Below are positions 33,735 to 45,264 of a DNA stretch of 64,000 nucleotides, one piece after another (position 1 is the stretch's first letter; each line of letters begins with the position of its first letter). The notes under the pieces were generated by a model. It searched no databases. It was not told the DNA's origin and saw nothing but the letters and a program-made list of their open reading frames with translations. The stretch is from Psococerastis gibbosa (taxonomy: Eukaryota > Arthropoda > Insecta > Psocodea > Psocidae). The position numbers and the translations under genes were made by a program. The DNA is taken from contig OZ020484.1 in assembly GCA_963971405.1 (NCBI GenBank), positions 32,572,770-32,636,769 of the forward strand, read 5' to 3'.

Positions 33735-34500
33735 GTGGATGTCCCCTATCCCAAAGCACTGAATTGATCGATGGGATTGTATATTCTAGAACGGGCAGAC
33801 CAATACATACATACATACATATATACATGGTAATCATGGCAGGGTATGAGAGGGTGAATTTTCATTTATTTCTTCAAAAAATAATTTGTTGCTCAAAACG
33901 AATTTTTTTTTTGGGAATGCAACCTGTTCGGTTTAGTCACTATATTTAACACCTAAAACACTAATCACCGATGGAAAGGTTCCACAGAAAAATTGTTTTT
34001 AGTCATTTTTCATGAAAATTGAGTTATTTTTATTTTTTTTACCCCCAGCTGACTGATCATGGCGATTGATATTAACTTACTCCTGGGATTAAAACTGTAA
34101 ACAAACAAATAATTTTGAATAGCACTTTCCATTATAAAACTATCTTGTTTAAATTTTTAATACCAGGGGATTATATTAACCCGGGTATTATAATTCCCAT
34201 AATCAGCCTGCAAAAGCAAACTATCAAGGGGCCAGTGATTTTAAAAGAAAACGTGGTTTCGAAAAATAACTTTTTATGTGTTTTTTGAAAATAAAACCCT
34301 CCAAAATTGAGTTAGCCCAAAATAAAAAAAAATTGTCACGTGCCAAATTTAATCAAAATCGGTCGAGTAGTTTACCTGGAAATCAATGAATAGACAGACA
34401 GACAGATAAACTACTTTTTTGGGTTCCTGGGACCTCAAAATGTGTATATCAGTTGAAATCTCAGAATCGAAAATTTGATCATCACAAACCTTTCCTTTAA
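33735..34500 (+). mobile_element. GACA-core family copy with nested MITE
   Basis: The divergent 5' region resembles 2925-3165. The rest follows the family order (AACCTGTTCGGTTTAG, ATTGAGTTAGCCC, a short CAGA core near 34393-34407, TTGGGTTCCTGGGACC). The ACCCCCAG / AAGCAAACTATC segment, contiguous in other copies, is separated by the MITE at 34047-34211. The 3' hairpin is degraded. Confidence 0.8.
34047..34211. mobile_element. MITE family M, nested copy
   Basis: Inverted ends CAGCTGACTGATCATGGCGA and (complement) GCAGGCTGATTATGGGAATT. The internal parts (GTAAACAAACAAATAATTTT, GAATAGCACTTTCCATTATA) match the M copies at 38.4 and 57.9 kb. Confidence 0.8.
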
Positions 34501-34569
34501 TTTTATTATATTTATAATATTATATTAGTGTCTTCGTATTGTGGTCGGGTAGTACATAGTTTGAAATCA

Positions 34570-35114
34570 ACATAAATAGTCTCCTTAGTAACTTTATAAA
34601 ACTTGCTGTCACTCATTGTTAAAAATAACTTTGTATAGTTTTACGTAATACAATAAAATTGAAAAATACACAACCGGTTTCGGCTCACGCCATCGTCAAG
34701 TGCGATTGAAAAGACATAAAACAAAACGGTATGCAAGCTAAAACAAAACAAAACGCATTGTCAGGATAACAAATAGCATCGCATAAAGTAAACAATTTAA
34801 ATTGAACAATTAAACATTAACTAATGGAAGCGCCAACAAGGGGGAACTGCTTAAAAAGGTTATGTCATTAAGTAAAGTTTTGTTTTTAACCATAGCTTCC
34901 CTAATCTCAATAGTTTCTAAATTATCAAGAAGTTTCCCTTTGTTGGCTACATATGGCTACATACATCTTAAAATGATCGAAATCACAGGCATGACGTTTT
35001 GTTTTGTTTTAGCTTGCATACCGTTTTGTTTTATCCGTTTTCAATCGCACTTGATGATGGGGTGAGCCGAAACCGGTTGTGTATTTTTTAATTTAATTTA
35101 ATTACGTAAAACTA
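34570..35114. mobile_element. Foldback element with ~123-bp inverted arms
   Basis: The arms 34632-34755 and 34994-35117 are inverted copies: TGTATAGTTTTACGTAAT, then ACACAACCGGTTTCGGCTCA, AAGTGCGATTGAAAA, and GGTATGCAAGCTAAAACAAA. The 17-bp direct repeat TACATAGTTTGAAATCA is at 34553-34569 and 35115-35131, a likely target-site duplication (its last copy overlaps the arm by four bases). Inverted arms plus an extra unpaired stretch at one end recall Penelope-like insertions, but the family assignment is uncertain. Confidence 0.7.
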
Positions 35115-35131
35115 TACATAGTTTGAAATCA

Positions 35132-37945
35132 TACCATATATATGGTACCACTAAGCACACATTAGGTGCAACAGCAACATAAGCGTCTGCTAGTTAAGAT
35201 ACCTACAACCTTATAGTTTCATTACGACAGGTTTGTATCAGAAAGAGCGAAAAAGTTCCGCGAAAAGTTTCTATGGGTAAAAGAATGAATAATGGAGCTG
35301 ATTGCCACCCCCAAAAATCCATATAGACTTGTCAGCCAGTCTTAACCTTGTCAAAAAGCATTATATACTCTACATTCTCCCAGCCTTATCACCGGAAGTG
35401 ATCAACCTGATCAATGAACCCAATTCCATTCAAAAATACCGGGGGAAGGAAGGTCAATGAGCTATCTCTCAATTTTCAAATTTGTAATGTCGCCTAATTT
35501 TGCACTGGTATTGGTAGATAGGCCTAGACCACTTGGTTTCATGAGTCGATGCTGTAAGTTTTTTTTTCTTTCACGCATCGAATATACGAAGTAAAGTATA
35601 ATATTAGCATTTAGTTTATAGTAGATAAGTATTTTGCTTATATCACAGAAGTATTTAGTTTATAGTATAATTAAAATAGTATTTGAATATATAGGTAGGT
35701 AACCAACGTTAAGCCGCACACGGGCTAGTGCCCTGCGGTATATAAATTGTCACAAACTGTAATATTGTCTTATTTAAAGTGTACGCAGTAGTATTGTGAT
35801 CGACTATATTTTCTATTTTGAGAGTTTGTGTTTCCCACGATCATTAAGGTCCTCTGAGTCCGAATTTTCTTTTTGCAGTGGCGTGTGTACGATGTGTACG
35901 ATAAGCTAATGAACTGATTTCGTTTAAATTTGGTAGAAACTTGTAAAAAAAAAATTTTCCGACGGTGGCCGATTAAGAAAAAAAGTGTCATACAAAAGGT
36001 GTTGAAAAGAGCTACGGTACTAATTTTAAGGACTATGATTTTTTTAAACAAATGGCGGGTATTTTAGTTTACTTATGGACTTCAGCTATTAAAGATAATT
36101 ATGGAAGTCACTTAAGGCCTAAAAAAAATGGCATGGAACGACTACCCATAAAGAATTAGATCAGAGGACTGCTCTACTTGAGATTTTTCTTTAAACTGCC
36201 AACAAGTGCAAACGGGGGTAACTTGATTTTAGTTTTCGTTAGTTACGAGGTATCGACAAAAATGCATTTGACAATATTTTGATAAACTATTCCAAATCCA
36301 GCTGACACCTGAAATAGCCTATTTGTATCATGTATTATTGTATTGTAAATAGTATTGTAATAGTAATTATTGTATATTGCATTGAATTTTCCCCGTGTAG
36401 CCCCATGTTCAAGTTGTTTATAATTTCAAATATTTTTACAAATTAACATTGGTGAATAACAGCGCGGAAAAATGTTTGAAGTACAGATGAGGAGCAAACT
36501 TTCAAAACGTCACAAATCCATGAAAATTAAAAATTTATTTTATCATCGATTTTCCATCTTGAAGATGAGTTGAATCAGGATTGTTAATCAAAACAAAAAC
36601 AAAAAAATTTAACCCAGTTTTCTGAAGGGTTAAAATCTATTATTCCCGTTATAATAAACCCGAAATAATAATGTTTTTCGTGTTTTCTGAACATTTTACG
36701 AAAATGGATTAGTGCCGTTTTGAAAGTAGCTCCTCAGATGATTAATGATGGTCGCTTAATATATCTCCTAAAGACAAATCCAAAGACAAATAATATAATA
36801 AACTAATTACTTAAAAAAATCAAGTTACCGTAGTATGTTTTTGGCCTACTCTCCGAAAGATGGCGAATATGAGACTCGAACAACTACCTCTCGGATGGAA
36901 AATAGAGTGCATACCACTACCGAATGAACTGATAGTGAAACTGAGAATGCAATTCTTAAAGGGAACAATGAAAAAAGTCAAGTTACAAAGAAAAAATTCG
37001 TTAATATTCCGAATTCGCCCTTTAAAATTTTTCCCTCTGGCATGACTCATAAAACCTTCCGTCCCTGTGCATTTCATCATAAAAATATCCATTCATTCAT
37101 TCACTCTGCCATTGATCAGAAGCAGGAAGGGGGGAGGGGGTTTGGCCACCAACCAGCAGAGGGCTCTGGGACGCTGCCGAGCCAGGGTGGCGCCTCTCAG
37201 CCCTTCAACCATCTGCAGTCTCCGGAGTCAGACAGTGCAGCCTAAGGTTCCATAGAGAAGAGAACTGACAAAATGCTACCCGCCAAACTATGTATTTTCA
37301 AATGGGCCAACTCGGACAATGATAATTATAAATATTTTTTTGCGTTAGGCCCTTTTTGCGTCATTATCGCCGAATATTCTTCTTATATTCTTCTTCAAAT
37401 TGTTATCGTATGTCCAGATTTATTAGTAAGACCCAGGAGCGTAACGAGGGGGGCTGGCGGGGGGGGGGGGGGAGTGATCCACCCAGGGGCCAGGGCGCAA
37501 CATCGCCTAGGAGCGCCAAATTGGACAAAAAAATAGTCAACATGCATATTTTATAACGACGAAAATTATAAACGCTTACAAATAAAAATAACCAAATATA
37601 TTGTAGACCTACTTATTTGGATTTGGGGTGTATATATAGCTGCAGTCCACCTGCAAAAATAATAAATATATAATTATATTTATATATTTTATAAATTTTA
37701 TTATTTTTTATTTTATATATTAATTATATATAATAAATATATAATATTAAAAACTTTTCGACAATTTCTGTATCGTTGCGTCATGAGAGAGGTCTTTCTC
37801 AAAATGAAAATTAATAAAAACTATTTACGAACGACAATGTCTCTCAACAAAGACTGAGCTCTCTTAAGTCCAGGGGCGCAACGCCCGTTCATCAAGCCCT
37901 GCGCTTTTGAAACTATGTTGCGCCTATGAATTCAAAAATGTTTCC
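35132..37945. other. Intronic sequence, mostly unrecognised
   Basis: A GC-rich patch at 37120-37230, a 13-G run at 37460-37472 next to a CAGGAGCGTAACGAGG hAT-like end, and an AT-only stretch at 37650-37745. No exon found. Confidence 0.4.
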
Positions 37946-38491
37946 ACCAGCTGGCTGAACATGGCGATTATTTTCCCGGTATTTATTTAAGCCTGAGTGT
38001 TCAAAATGTTTTGTAAACAAGAAATTATCGTACTTTTTGTACGAAATTAATTAATTGCTCGTTCCACAGCCACAAAGATATAAAAGGGAACAGATGAAAA
38101 AATCTTAAAAAATACGAGCTTTCTGGGAAAGCTGTCTATTTCCCTTACAGATTTACAACTGTGCTACAAAATGGGTTTAAGGCTCTTTATCCAATAATAT
38201 TTCAGTTCAGAATATATAAACTTCCTGCGATAACTTGGGTTTTTAATGAGTTTTTTATCTGTTCACTTTGTTATCTTTGTATCTGTGGAATGGGCAATAA
38301 ATTATTTTAATCAAAAAATCAGTAAAATGTCTTGTTTACAAAACATTTTGAACACTCAGCCTTAATCCCCTGGTATTAAAAATGTAAACAAGATAATTTT
38401 ATAATGGAAAGTGCTATTCAAAATGTGTTTGTTTACAGTTTTAATACCAGGGGATTAAATAAATACAAATCGCCATGATCAGCCAGCAGGA
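37946..38491. mobile_element. MITE family M, copy split by another MITE
   Basis: Ends CCAGCTGGCTGAACATGGCG and (complement) CCTGCTGGCTGATCATGGCG. It is interrupted at its internal TTAA by element N (37991-38361). Without N it would be about 171 bp, like the other M copies. Confidence 0.85.
37991..38361. mobile_element. MITE family N, TTAA-flanked, inside M
   Basis: 371 bp flanked by TTAA (37987-37990 and 38362-38365). The terminal inverted repeats are GCCTGAGTGTTCAAAATGTT plus TTGTAAACAAGA, matched on the right with a single-base difference near the end. Non-coding. TTAA duplication indicates a piggyBac-type mobiliser. Confidence 0.88.
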
Positions 38492-38845
38492 GGCTCTTGG
38501 CTATCCCAGCCCGGATGTGCAAAGTATATAGGCTTCCCATCTACTTCTTCATGCAGAATAGGATGTATTGTGTGTTCAATTTGCCTCTTTGATTCTACCT
38601 TCTTATAGGAATTTTATTATTTGGTTCAAACCCATCCGGTCCAATCAATTTCAATTTCTGGCTACGCGTGAAACTGTTAATGTCGGTTCTCCCTTTTAAG
38701 GAACTCTATTGCAGCCATGTGATTTATGATGAGAAATCTTAGGGGGTTCAGGGTGACTATTGTATCGCATCGATTCATAGATCAGTGAGAGAGATAACGT
38801 CTTTATATCACTTAATCTTCTCAACAAAAGGCACCCTAAAGGTCC

Positions 38846-39055
38846 CCAGGTTTCTGATGATGACGCGATAATTCTGATAATGGCAAAATGCAGCATAAAT
38901 TCAATCCATTTTTTTTTTTGTATTATTCCACGAGGGAAATGGACGCCCTCTAATTACATAAATCCGACGTTACATCACATAATTATACCAACAGAAGGTT
39001 TCTGATGAGGACGCGATCCTGCAATGGTGAAATGCAGCACACAAATGCAACCGTT
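38846..39055. repeat. Two direct repeats about 149 bp apart
   Basis: GGTTTCTGATGATGACGCGA..AAAATGCAGCA (38850) and GGTTTCTGATGAGGACGCGA..GAAATGCAGCA (38998), about 60 bp each. Confidence 0.6.
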
Positions 39056-39169
39056 TACAAGATGTGTACGTTACGTCTACTGCATGCGAGAAGAAAATGC
39101 ACATCATATCAAGATTCATAATAACAGCAGAAGCCTATTTTAATTAATTAATGTTAGATATTAGAGTTA

Positions 39170-39945
39170 GATGGACTTGACGTCACCAGAGGTGAGATAA
39201 ATACTAGACAGGTCAGACGAACACATTACCACACACAGTTATAATGGCAGGGCACGCAATCCATTTGAGCGTGAATTTTCTATCATTTTCTAAAAAAAAA
39301 AAAATTGCACAAAACCAAATAGTTTTTTGGGGAAGCGACCTGTCCGGTTACTCAATTTAACACCTAAAACATGCCTGAAGGTAGAAATCATGGATGGAAA
39401 GGTTTCGCAGAAAAATTATTTTTTAGTCATTTTTCATTCAAATTTAGTTTTTTTTTTTTTTTTTTTTTTACCCCCAGAAGCAAACTATCAAGTGGCAAGC
39501 GACCCCCGCATTTTATCAACATTAATAACGACTACAATATACAGTATGAGAATTTAAAAGAAATCGTTGGAGCCGTTTTTGAGAAATAATTTTTTTAGAC
39601 GTTTCTTTGTAGTTTTTTGAAAGTAAAACTTCCCCAAATTGAGTTAGCCCAATATAAAAATAAAGTTTCTGAGGTATGATTTTTGTTAACCTACATGCTG
39701 AATTTCATTACAATTGACTGAGTAGTTTGCCCGGAAATCGATTAACAGACAGACAGCGACAGACGGACAGACAGTCAGACAGATAGACCGGCAGACAGAC
39801 AGACAGACAGACAGACAGACGTTTCGTAAAAACCACTTTTTTTGGTTCCTGGGACCTCAAAACTTGTAAATCCGCTGAAATCTCGGAAACGAAAATTTCG
39901 ACCATTACAAAGCTTTCCTTAGACTACGTATAAATTGGGAAGCAA
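39170..39945 (+). mobile_element. GACA-core family copy lacking the left end
   Basis: It starts at TTGACGTCACCAGAGGTGAG and follows the family order to a long (CAGA)n core (39745-39821), TTGGTTCCTGGGACCTC and the 3' hairpin with GGGAAGC at 39942. The left motif GCTTTCCAATTTATC is missing. Confidence 0.85.
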
Positions 39946-40129
39946 TAAAAACAAAATATTAAACTACCATACAGCTGTTACAACTAAACACAGTGACAGT
40001 AGACTTTAAAGACTGTATCTCAGAGGCTCTGGGGAAGAAAATAGTCCGATTGTCTAAATAATCCCCAATCTAACCAGTTGCTCTGAAGCCTCCAACATAA
40101 CTTAATCTTAGAAGTTCATGCGTAGTGCC

Positions 40130-41435
40130 ACTGCAGATGTCAACCGCAGCTATTGATGAAACTTTGAAAAATCAACTATCACAGTGACACAGTTCATGTA
40201 ACATATGGTGTTCCACAAGGAACAGCGTTAGGACCAGTCCTGTTTTTGATATATATCAATGAGCTACTCAAAATTAACTTCGACTGCACTGCCATAGGAT
40301 TTGCCGATGATACAATTCTGTACTTTCACGGACCAAATTGGAAAGAAGTTCATGAAAAGGCTGCATCCACCCTTACAAAAGTTAAGAACTGGCTAGACGA
40401 TAACCTATTAACCTTGAATATATCCAAAACAGACTATATGACGTTCAGTGCCACATCAACAGGACAGCCAGCTGAATCAAAGGTTCAACTCCATAGGAAT
40501 AGCTGGGAACTTGCTAAGCCATGTAAATGTGAACATATCAAGCGAACGAGTGAATACAAATCTTGGGGTCACAATAGACCAATACCTACGCTGGGACCAG
40601 CAGGCTTTAAATACAGCACAGCGGATTAGAAAAACAATATACAAATTCAGGCGACTAAGAAATAAAATTGACAAGGAAGGAATCAGACAGGTGTATTATG
40701 CAATAGTACAAACAATTTTACAGTATGGTATCCTAGCCTGAGGAGGTGCAGCTGATAGCCACTTAAGGACAATAATAGTAGCTCTTAGAGCAGTGCTAAA
40801 AGTTGCTATGGGTAAGCAACGCCTTCATCCATCAGGAACTCTATTCAATGACCTACATGTACCTACATTTGAAACTACCTACATTACACAGCTCTTACTA
40901 TATAGATACACACACAACACTCCTGAAGACTGCATACAACACTCACAAGGAACCAGATTGAATGAAGAGAGCTACCTCAGAACTCCAACTTTTAGAACTA
41001 CTTTATTTCAGCATTCACACTCCTTTCTCGCAGTAAAAGCTTACGATTTGCTCCCTCTATCAGTTAAATCAGCATTAAACCTAACTATTTACAAAGATAA
41101 AATTAAAAAACAACTCAGCCAATACCCTGAAATATACAAAAACCGTCCTTTATTGTCCTAACAGCCACCCAGAATGTCAGCATGTTTTTTATTTTATTGT
41201 ATGTTTAGTTATCGCAACTAAAATTTAATAATTATTATTCGCTTATCTTAGTTTTTAGTATTTTAGTTTTTAGTTTTCAGTTTTAGCTATTAGCTATATT
41301 AAAAGGGGGCCCAGCACAAGCTCGTCCTAAAGGGTCCCCTCCTACTGCTATCACACTTATAAAATAATTGTTAATCTATATTTTGAAGGAAATAACAATT
41401 ACTTTACTTTACTTACTTTACTTTACTTTACATCG
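40130..41435 (+). mobile_element. LINE reverse transcriptase, C-terminal half (CR1/Jockey-like)
   Basis: The frame from 40168 gives HVTYGVPQGTALGPVLF, FADDTILYFHG and NWLDDNLLTLNISKT, which are reverse-transcriptase motifs with the catalytic FADD. Near 40480 the frame shifts to GIAGNLLSHVNVNISSE, LGVTIDQYLRWDQQ and YYAIVQTILQYGILA. A TGA at 40739 replaces the Trp of the usual YG..AWGG motif, and the frame continues through GTLFNDLHVPTFETTYITQL to a stop at 41159. The endonuclease and N-terminal RT are missing (5' truncation). The 3' UTR contains AGGGTCCCCTCC and ends in an (ACTTT)n tail at 41399-41432. A dead copy with one frameshift and one internal stop in the visible part. Confidence 0.92.
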
Positions 41436-41994
41436 ACCACAGCCCATCAGCCCGGATTCCGTTTTTTTTTCATCATAACAATAAAGTTGAGTTACAGGAA
41501 AACCAAAAATGTATGACGATGATTCCATAAGGAATATATGAGAAGAGAATAACGTATAACGTCATTATTATTGACGAGATTGAAACAAGATGGAATTTAT
41601 TATCTGGGGAGCCTACTCCCTCTCGTTGCCCCCCCCCCTCTCCCCAGCGTGTGAAGTCGGTTGTCAAGGGTCACCGTTACAAGAGGAGAAGAAGTTGAGG
41701 ACCATTATTGATTGGAGGGAATCGGGTCATGAGACTGCGACGAGTCAACATTGAAATATGGAAGGGTGGGGGGGGGGGGGAGGTTGGCTCTAAGTCTCGT
41801 TGCAAATATTATTTATGCTGCGTTTTCAGTTAGTTTAGAACGATAATAAATATATAAGGAATTACTATTAGCTCTATTACAATAAGCCAAATATACTCAA
41901 CTGAGGACGTACCGAACAGGACTGCGTGGAAACGCTCATGTCGTGCCGCCCAACCTCCATGAGGATAAGGCGAAGCAAAAGTAAAAGTAAATAA
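41436..41994. other. Intronic sequence, SINE tail piece and G/C runs
   Basis: GACCACAGCCCATCAGCCCG (41435) also occurs at 60402, at the end of another SINE. A 14-G run lies at 41767-41780. Nothing else recognised. Confidence 0.4.
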
Positions 41995-42162
41995 GAACTT
42001 AGTGGAGTTACATACTTCTATTACACTTAACTAGAAAGACATGAAGCCGCCTGATTTACATGCCCTCCAGAACATGGACTATGTAGCAAGTGTGGGACTC
42101 GAACCAACAACCTTTATGGTGAAAGTCAGAGTTAGTACCACTACTCTTCACGTTATGACCTT
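41995..42162 (-). mobile_element. tRNA-derived SINE, copy 3
   Basis: On the minus strand the A-box-like AGTGGTACTAACTCTGACTT, then TTTCACC, then the B box GGTTCGAGTCCCACACT and ACATGCCCTC-type body. Same family as 11078 and 51362; the 3' part is diverged. Confidence 0.75.
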
Positions 42163-42439
42163 GGCCGCTGCAACCACGTCACTCCACCACTTCCCCTGTT
42201 ATTTTTCAGCTTTAGCAAGTAATTGTTTGCCTGCCTTTTCCTCGTATCTTCTACCCCCTAGGGTCTAGACCTTAGACCATTATTGAACGCCTTCTTGGGC
42301 ACTCTTGTTACTTTCATTTCTGTCGACGTCATCTGAGTCTTCATGCGTTTATATCGTTAATATTGGCTGGTTTCTGGTATGCGCTTCCGTTAATATTAAA
42401 ATATTGCTTATCATGGCTCTATTGTCCGTAAAAATCTTC

Positions 42440-42765
42440 GTCCGCTGCAATATACGACACAAGCAAGGCCGTTATACTCGGCTTTCAACTTCTTTATCTT
42501 CAAATGCCTCTTCTACCGAAGGTTTCGGCAATTTGGGCCTTGGAGACTTCTGCTCTGAAAAGGGAAGTCGTGCTCTTGCCAAACCACTGCTATAGGATTT
42601 TCAAGCAGGATGTTCTTCTTCTGCCAGGAGCCCTCAGTCCTTCTATTATTGGATTATTACATGCAGATGGTTTCCGTTTCCTAACCGTCAGAAGCAACTC
42701 CGCTTCTGTATCCTTTCGTCTCAGGACCTCAGCACTAGAGACCCGAGCAAATGTAAATTTACTGC
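42440..42765 (-). mobile_element. LINE 3' fragment
   Basis: The minus-strand frames give VSSAEVLRRKDTEAELLLTV near 42735-42680, then GRRRTSCLKIL, and then TTSLFRAEVSKAQIAE. This is the C-terminal tail of LINEs ending GRRR.SWLKNLR...TT.LFRAA....IA.MI. The first part matches the fragment at 61440-61640. The left border of the large tandem duplication cuts through it at 42645. Confidence 0.8.
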
Positions 42766-45264
42766 GTTAGCTTTTATTATTGTGAATTTTTCATGTTGTC
42801 AATTTATATTTTTGCGCCTGTGGATTGAAGAATTAATTAATGTTGTCAAAAATACACGGTCATTTCATGTTTACAAAGGGTCTCCCTGATTCTCATACGT
42901 CGATTTGCATTCATTGGCATTTACTTAGGATCATTTGCACTTCAATCAATCAATCAATCAATATATTCAAAATTAAGAATACAATACAATACTTATTCTC
43001 GGATATGTTATTCTTCTGCGTTGCTGCTACGGCTGCTGATAAATATTCAACAACAATATAGCTCGTCAACCCGACAGAAGGAAGCACTGTATTATCGTGT
43101 CCTATTTTTATATTTGCCTCGTAAAGTCGTCAATCTGAAGTTACTTCCTGTATTCAAGAATAAGCTGGGCAAACAATACCGGTATTCTGTCAAATTGCAT
43201 GAACTGTTCTCGAAAAATTCCTAGTTTTCTTTTAAATTATTATTGTTTCTTTACATATTGCATAGTGTACTGTTTGAACGGATTCTTGGTTTTCCCGAAT
43301 AGTTCGATAACCACACCTGCTTGGCACTTAATGAAACCCTTTATTTCGAATAGGAAAATTCTTGCTCCCAACCAATCAGGCCATGGACTCAACCATATTT
43401 ATCGAAAAATTTAGATTTGACGACATTTCTCACTGAAAAAATAATAAAAACGTCCATTGCAACACACATAACTTGATTGGTAAAAAATTACAGTCAAGGT
43501 TGAAAGATTTCTAAACAGTGGAACATAATTTTGGTGTTAATGACGGCGATATTAAAATGCAGAGGAAAAATGTTTCATATCTGATATCAATGAGACATTT
43601 TTCATAGCTTTATACAAATAGGCTAGATAATTATGTCCTGTTAAATTTTGATTTGATGAAAAAGACTGACAGTGAGGGTTACCGATGGCCTCTTAAAAAG
43701 CATGGAATGCATGTATATATATATACACAATATGTGGGGTCAAAAGAGGATGTTCAAACAGTCCTCAGACCTTGACCCACATTGGATTGTCGCCTTACAG
43801 TGTTTTTTTTTAATCCGAAATTTGTTCTGAACTTAGTTGTCATGTAAAGAAGCCGTTCTTATTATCGCATGTAGACTGGGGCCACTAACCCTATTGAGTA
43901 CCATACCAACATAAGTAGAGGAAAAACGCTGCAGCCGGGTATGTTGCTGGCCACAACAACGCAGTGATCAAGTGACCCTCAGGTCTATCCCGCATTAGTT
44001 TGTCGCGTAATGTTTTTTTTTTTTTTTTTGCTTTTATTGGGCTTGACAAGTAAATTCATCAAATTTTAGGTTTTGCGTGGCTGTAAGGGACTTTGAAACC
44101 ATAAATAGGTCATGACTGCCGGTGCCCTCGCTGCGGTCGATACAGAGCTCCGACAATCCTGCCGTGCCCGTCATCTCAACCGCAGATTCTACCCCACGTT
44201 GGGCGCCATACGCACCCTGTCGCGCATACCTACAACCTTATAACCAAGTAACCAACAACAGCGCTAATGGCCCATATTACATGAACCAACAATGAGGAGC
44301 ACTCACGTACCTGTATTGTGAAGTGGGAAAGTCAGGGAAAATGAAAATAGCCGCCTATATACAGTAGATAAATATGAAATAAAATAGATTTTTTTTAAAT
44401 GTTAATTCCGAATCATATTTTTGCTGAATTTTCTCACTCTACGACAGGCATAAGTGATGAGTACCCCAAATGGTCAATTTTTTGAGAATAATGACAATAA
44501 ATGAGACGACTAGCTGGAGAGACCTTAGCGAGCCTTATCACGATTAGGTCAACGACACACCATTCACACTCAGTTCAACAGCGCTCCCTTCTATTGTACC
44601 TTATAAGGTAGATATCCCTAGAGTTCTGTGTAAAGAAGAGTTAGGTCATTTAGCTTCCGCCAAGGATATTTTTGGAATATATGGCGCCACTTCTTCTTCT
44701 TCAATGTTGACTTTTTTGTTCTACTACTAAGCCAACCTAGTGGCCTCTCGCAACACCTCTCAGCAGACGTCCTGGTTCTTGGTCTTCTGAAGTCACCCAT
44801 CGGTTCTGTCACTTCTGTGTCCTGTCTTGTCACCTTCTGCCGTCCATTTACACTCTATGTACGGAGTTTGAAGCTTGGTGTAGGTACATTAATTGCACAT
44901 TTCTAATCCAACAAATTTTTTGAGCCTTTGCGAAGCGAGCTTGAAGTCTTCTTTTTTTAAGGCTCTCATCTACATTGAAACCTCAAAAATTACTCATGTA
45001 ATATGCCTACAAAGCAGTCGTCAACAAATTGTATCCCATCCGTTTTTTGTTTTTTTTCATGGAAATACTGTAAACAAGGAGATGTTGCAGGCCTAGGTAT
45101 CCATACGAGTTGAAAAAGGTTGGTCATAGATAACTTCCTAACAAGTAACAGGAGAGGTAAATAAAGAGTGGTTCAAACCAGAAATAGAGTAAATTAATAA
45201 TTTGTACGGCACATGTGCGTGATGTTGTAGCCCCTTCTCCCCCCCCCCCCCCACAAACGTCAGG
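42645..45264. repeat. Tandem duplication, unit 1 (2,620 bp)
   Basis: Every short frame, simple repeat and LINE piece recurs exactly 2,620 bp downstream. The unit starts ATTATTGGATTATTACATGC and ends in a C run (45239-45252) followed by ACAAACGTCAGG. I saw no difference to unit 2 except the length of the final C run (14 against 13). It holds a LINE piece at its start, an (AATC)n run at 42943, a T run at 44012 and no recognisable gene. Confidence 0.95.
44618..44835 (-). mobile_element. Retroposon 3' end sharing the SINE tail (also at 47238-47455)
   Basis: On the minus strand it ends CACTAGGTTGGCTTAGTAGT, AGAACAAAAAAGTCAA and then GAAGAAGAAGAAG. The same tail closes the SINEs at 11078 and 51362. 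The sequence in front gives GDFRRPRTRTSAERCCERPL in one frame, which might be a LINE C-terminus; not proven. Confidence 0.45.

Noticed and set aside
34632-35117. Hammerhead ribozyme in the arms of the foldback element
   Set aside because: TGATGA and CGAAAC are present, but the first core C is displaced by an extra T and no downstream strand closes stem III, so an intact ribozyme is not supported.
42840-43414. Three plus-strand frames repeated at 45460-46034 as a duplicated gene
   Set aside because: The frames have no domain, are interrupted, and are repeated only because the whole 2.6-kb unit is duplicated.
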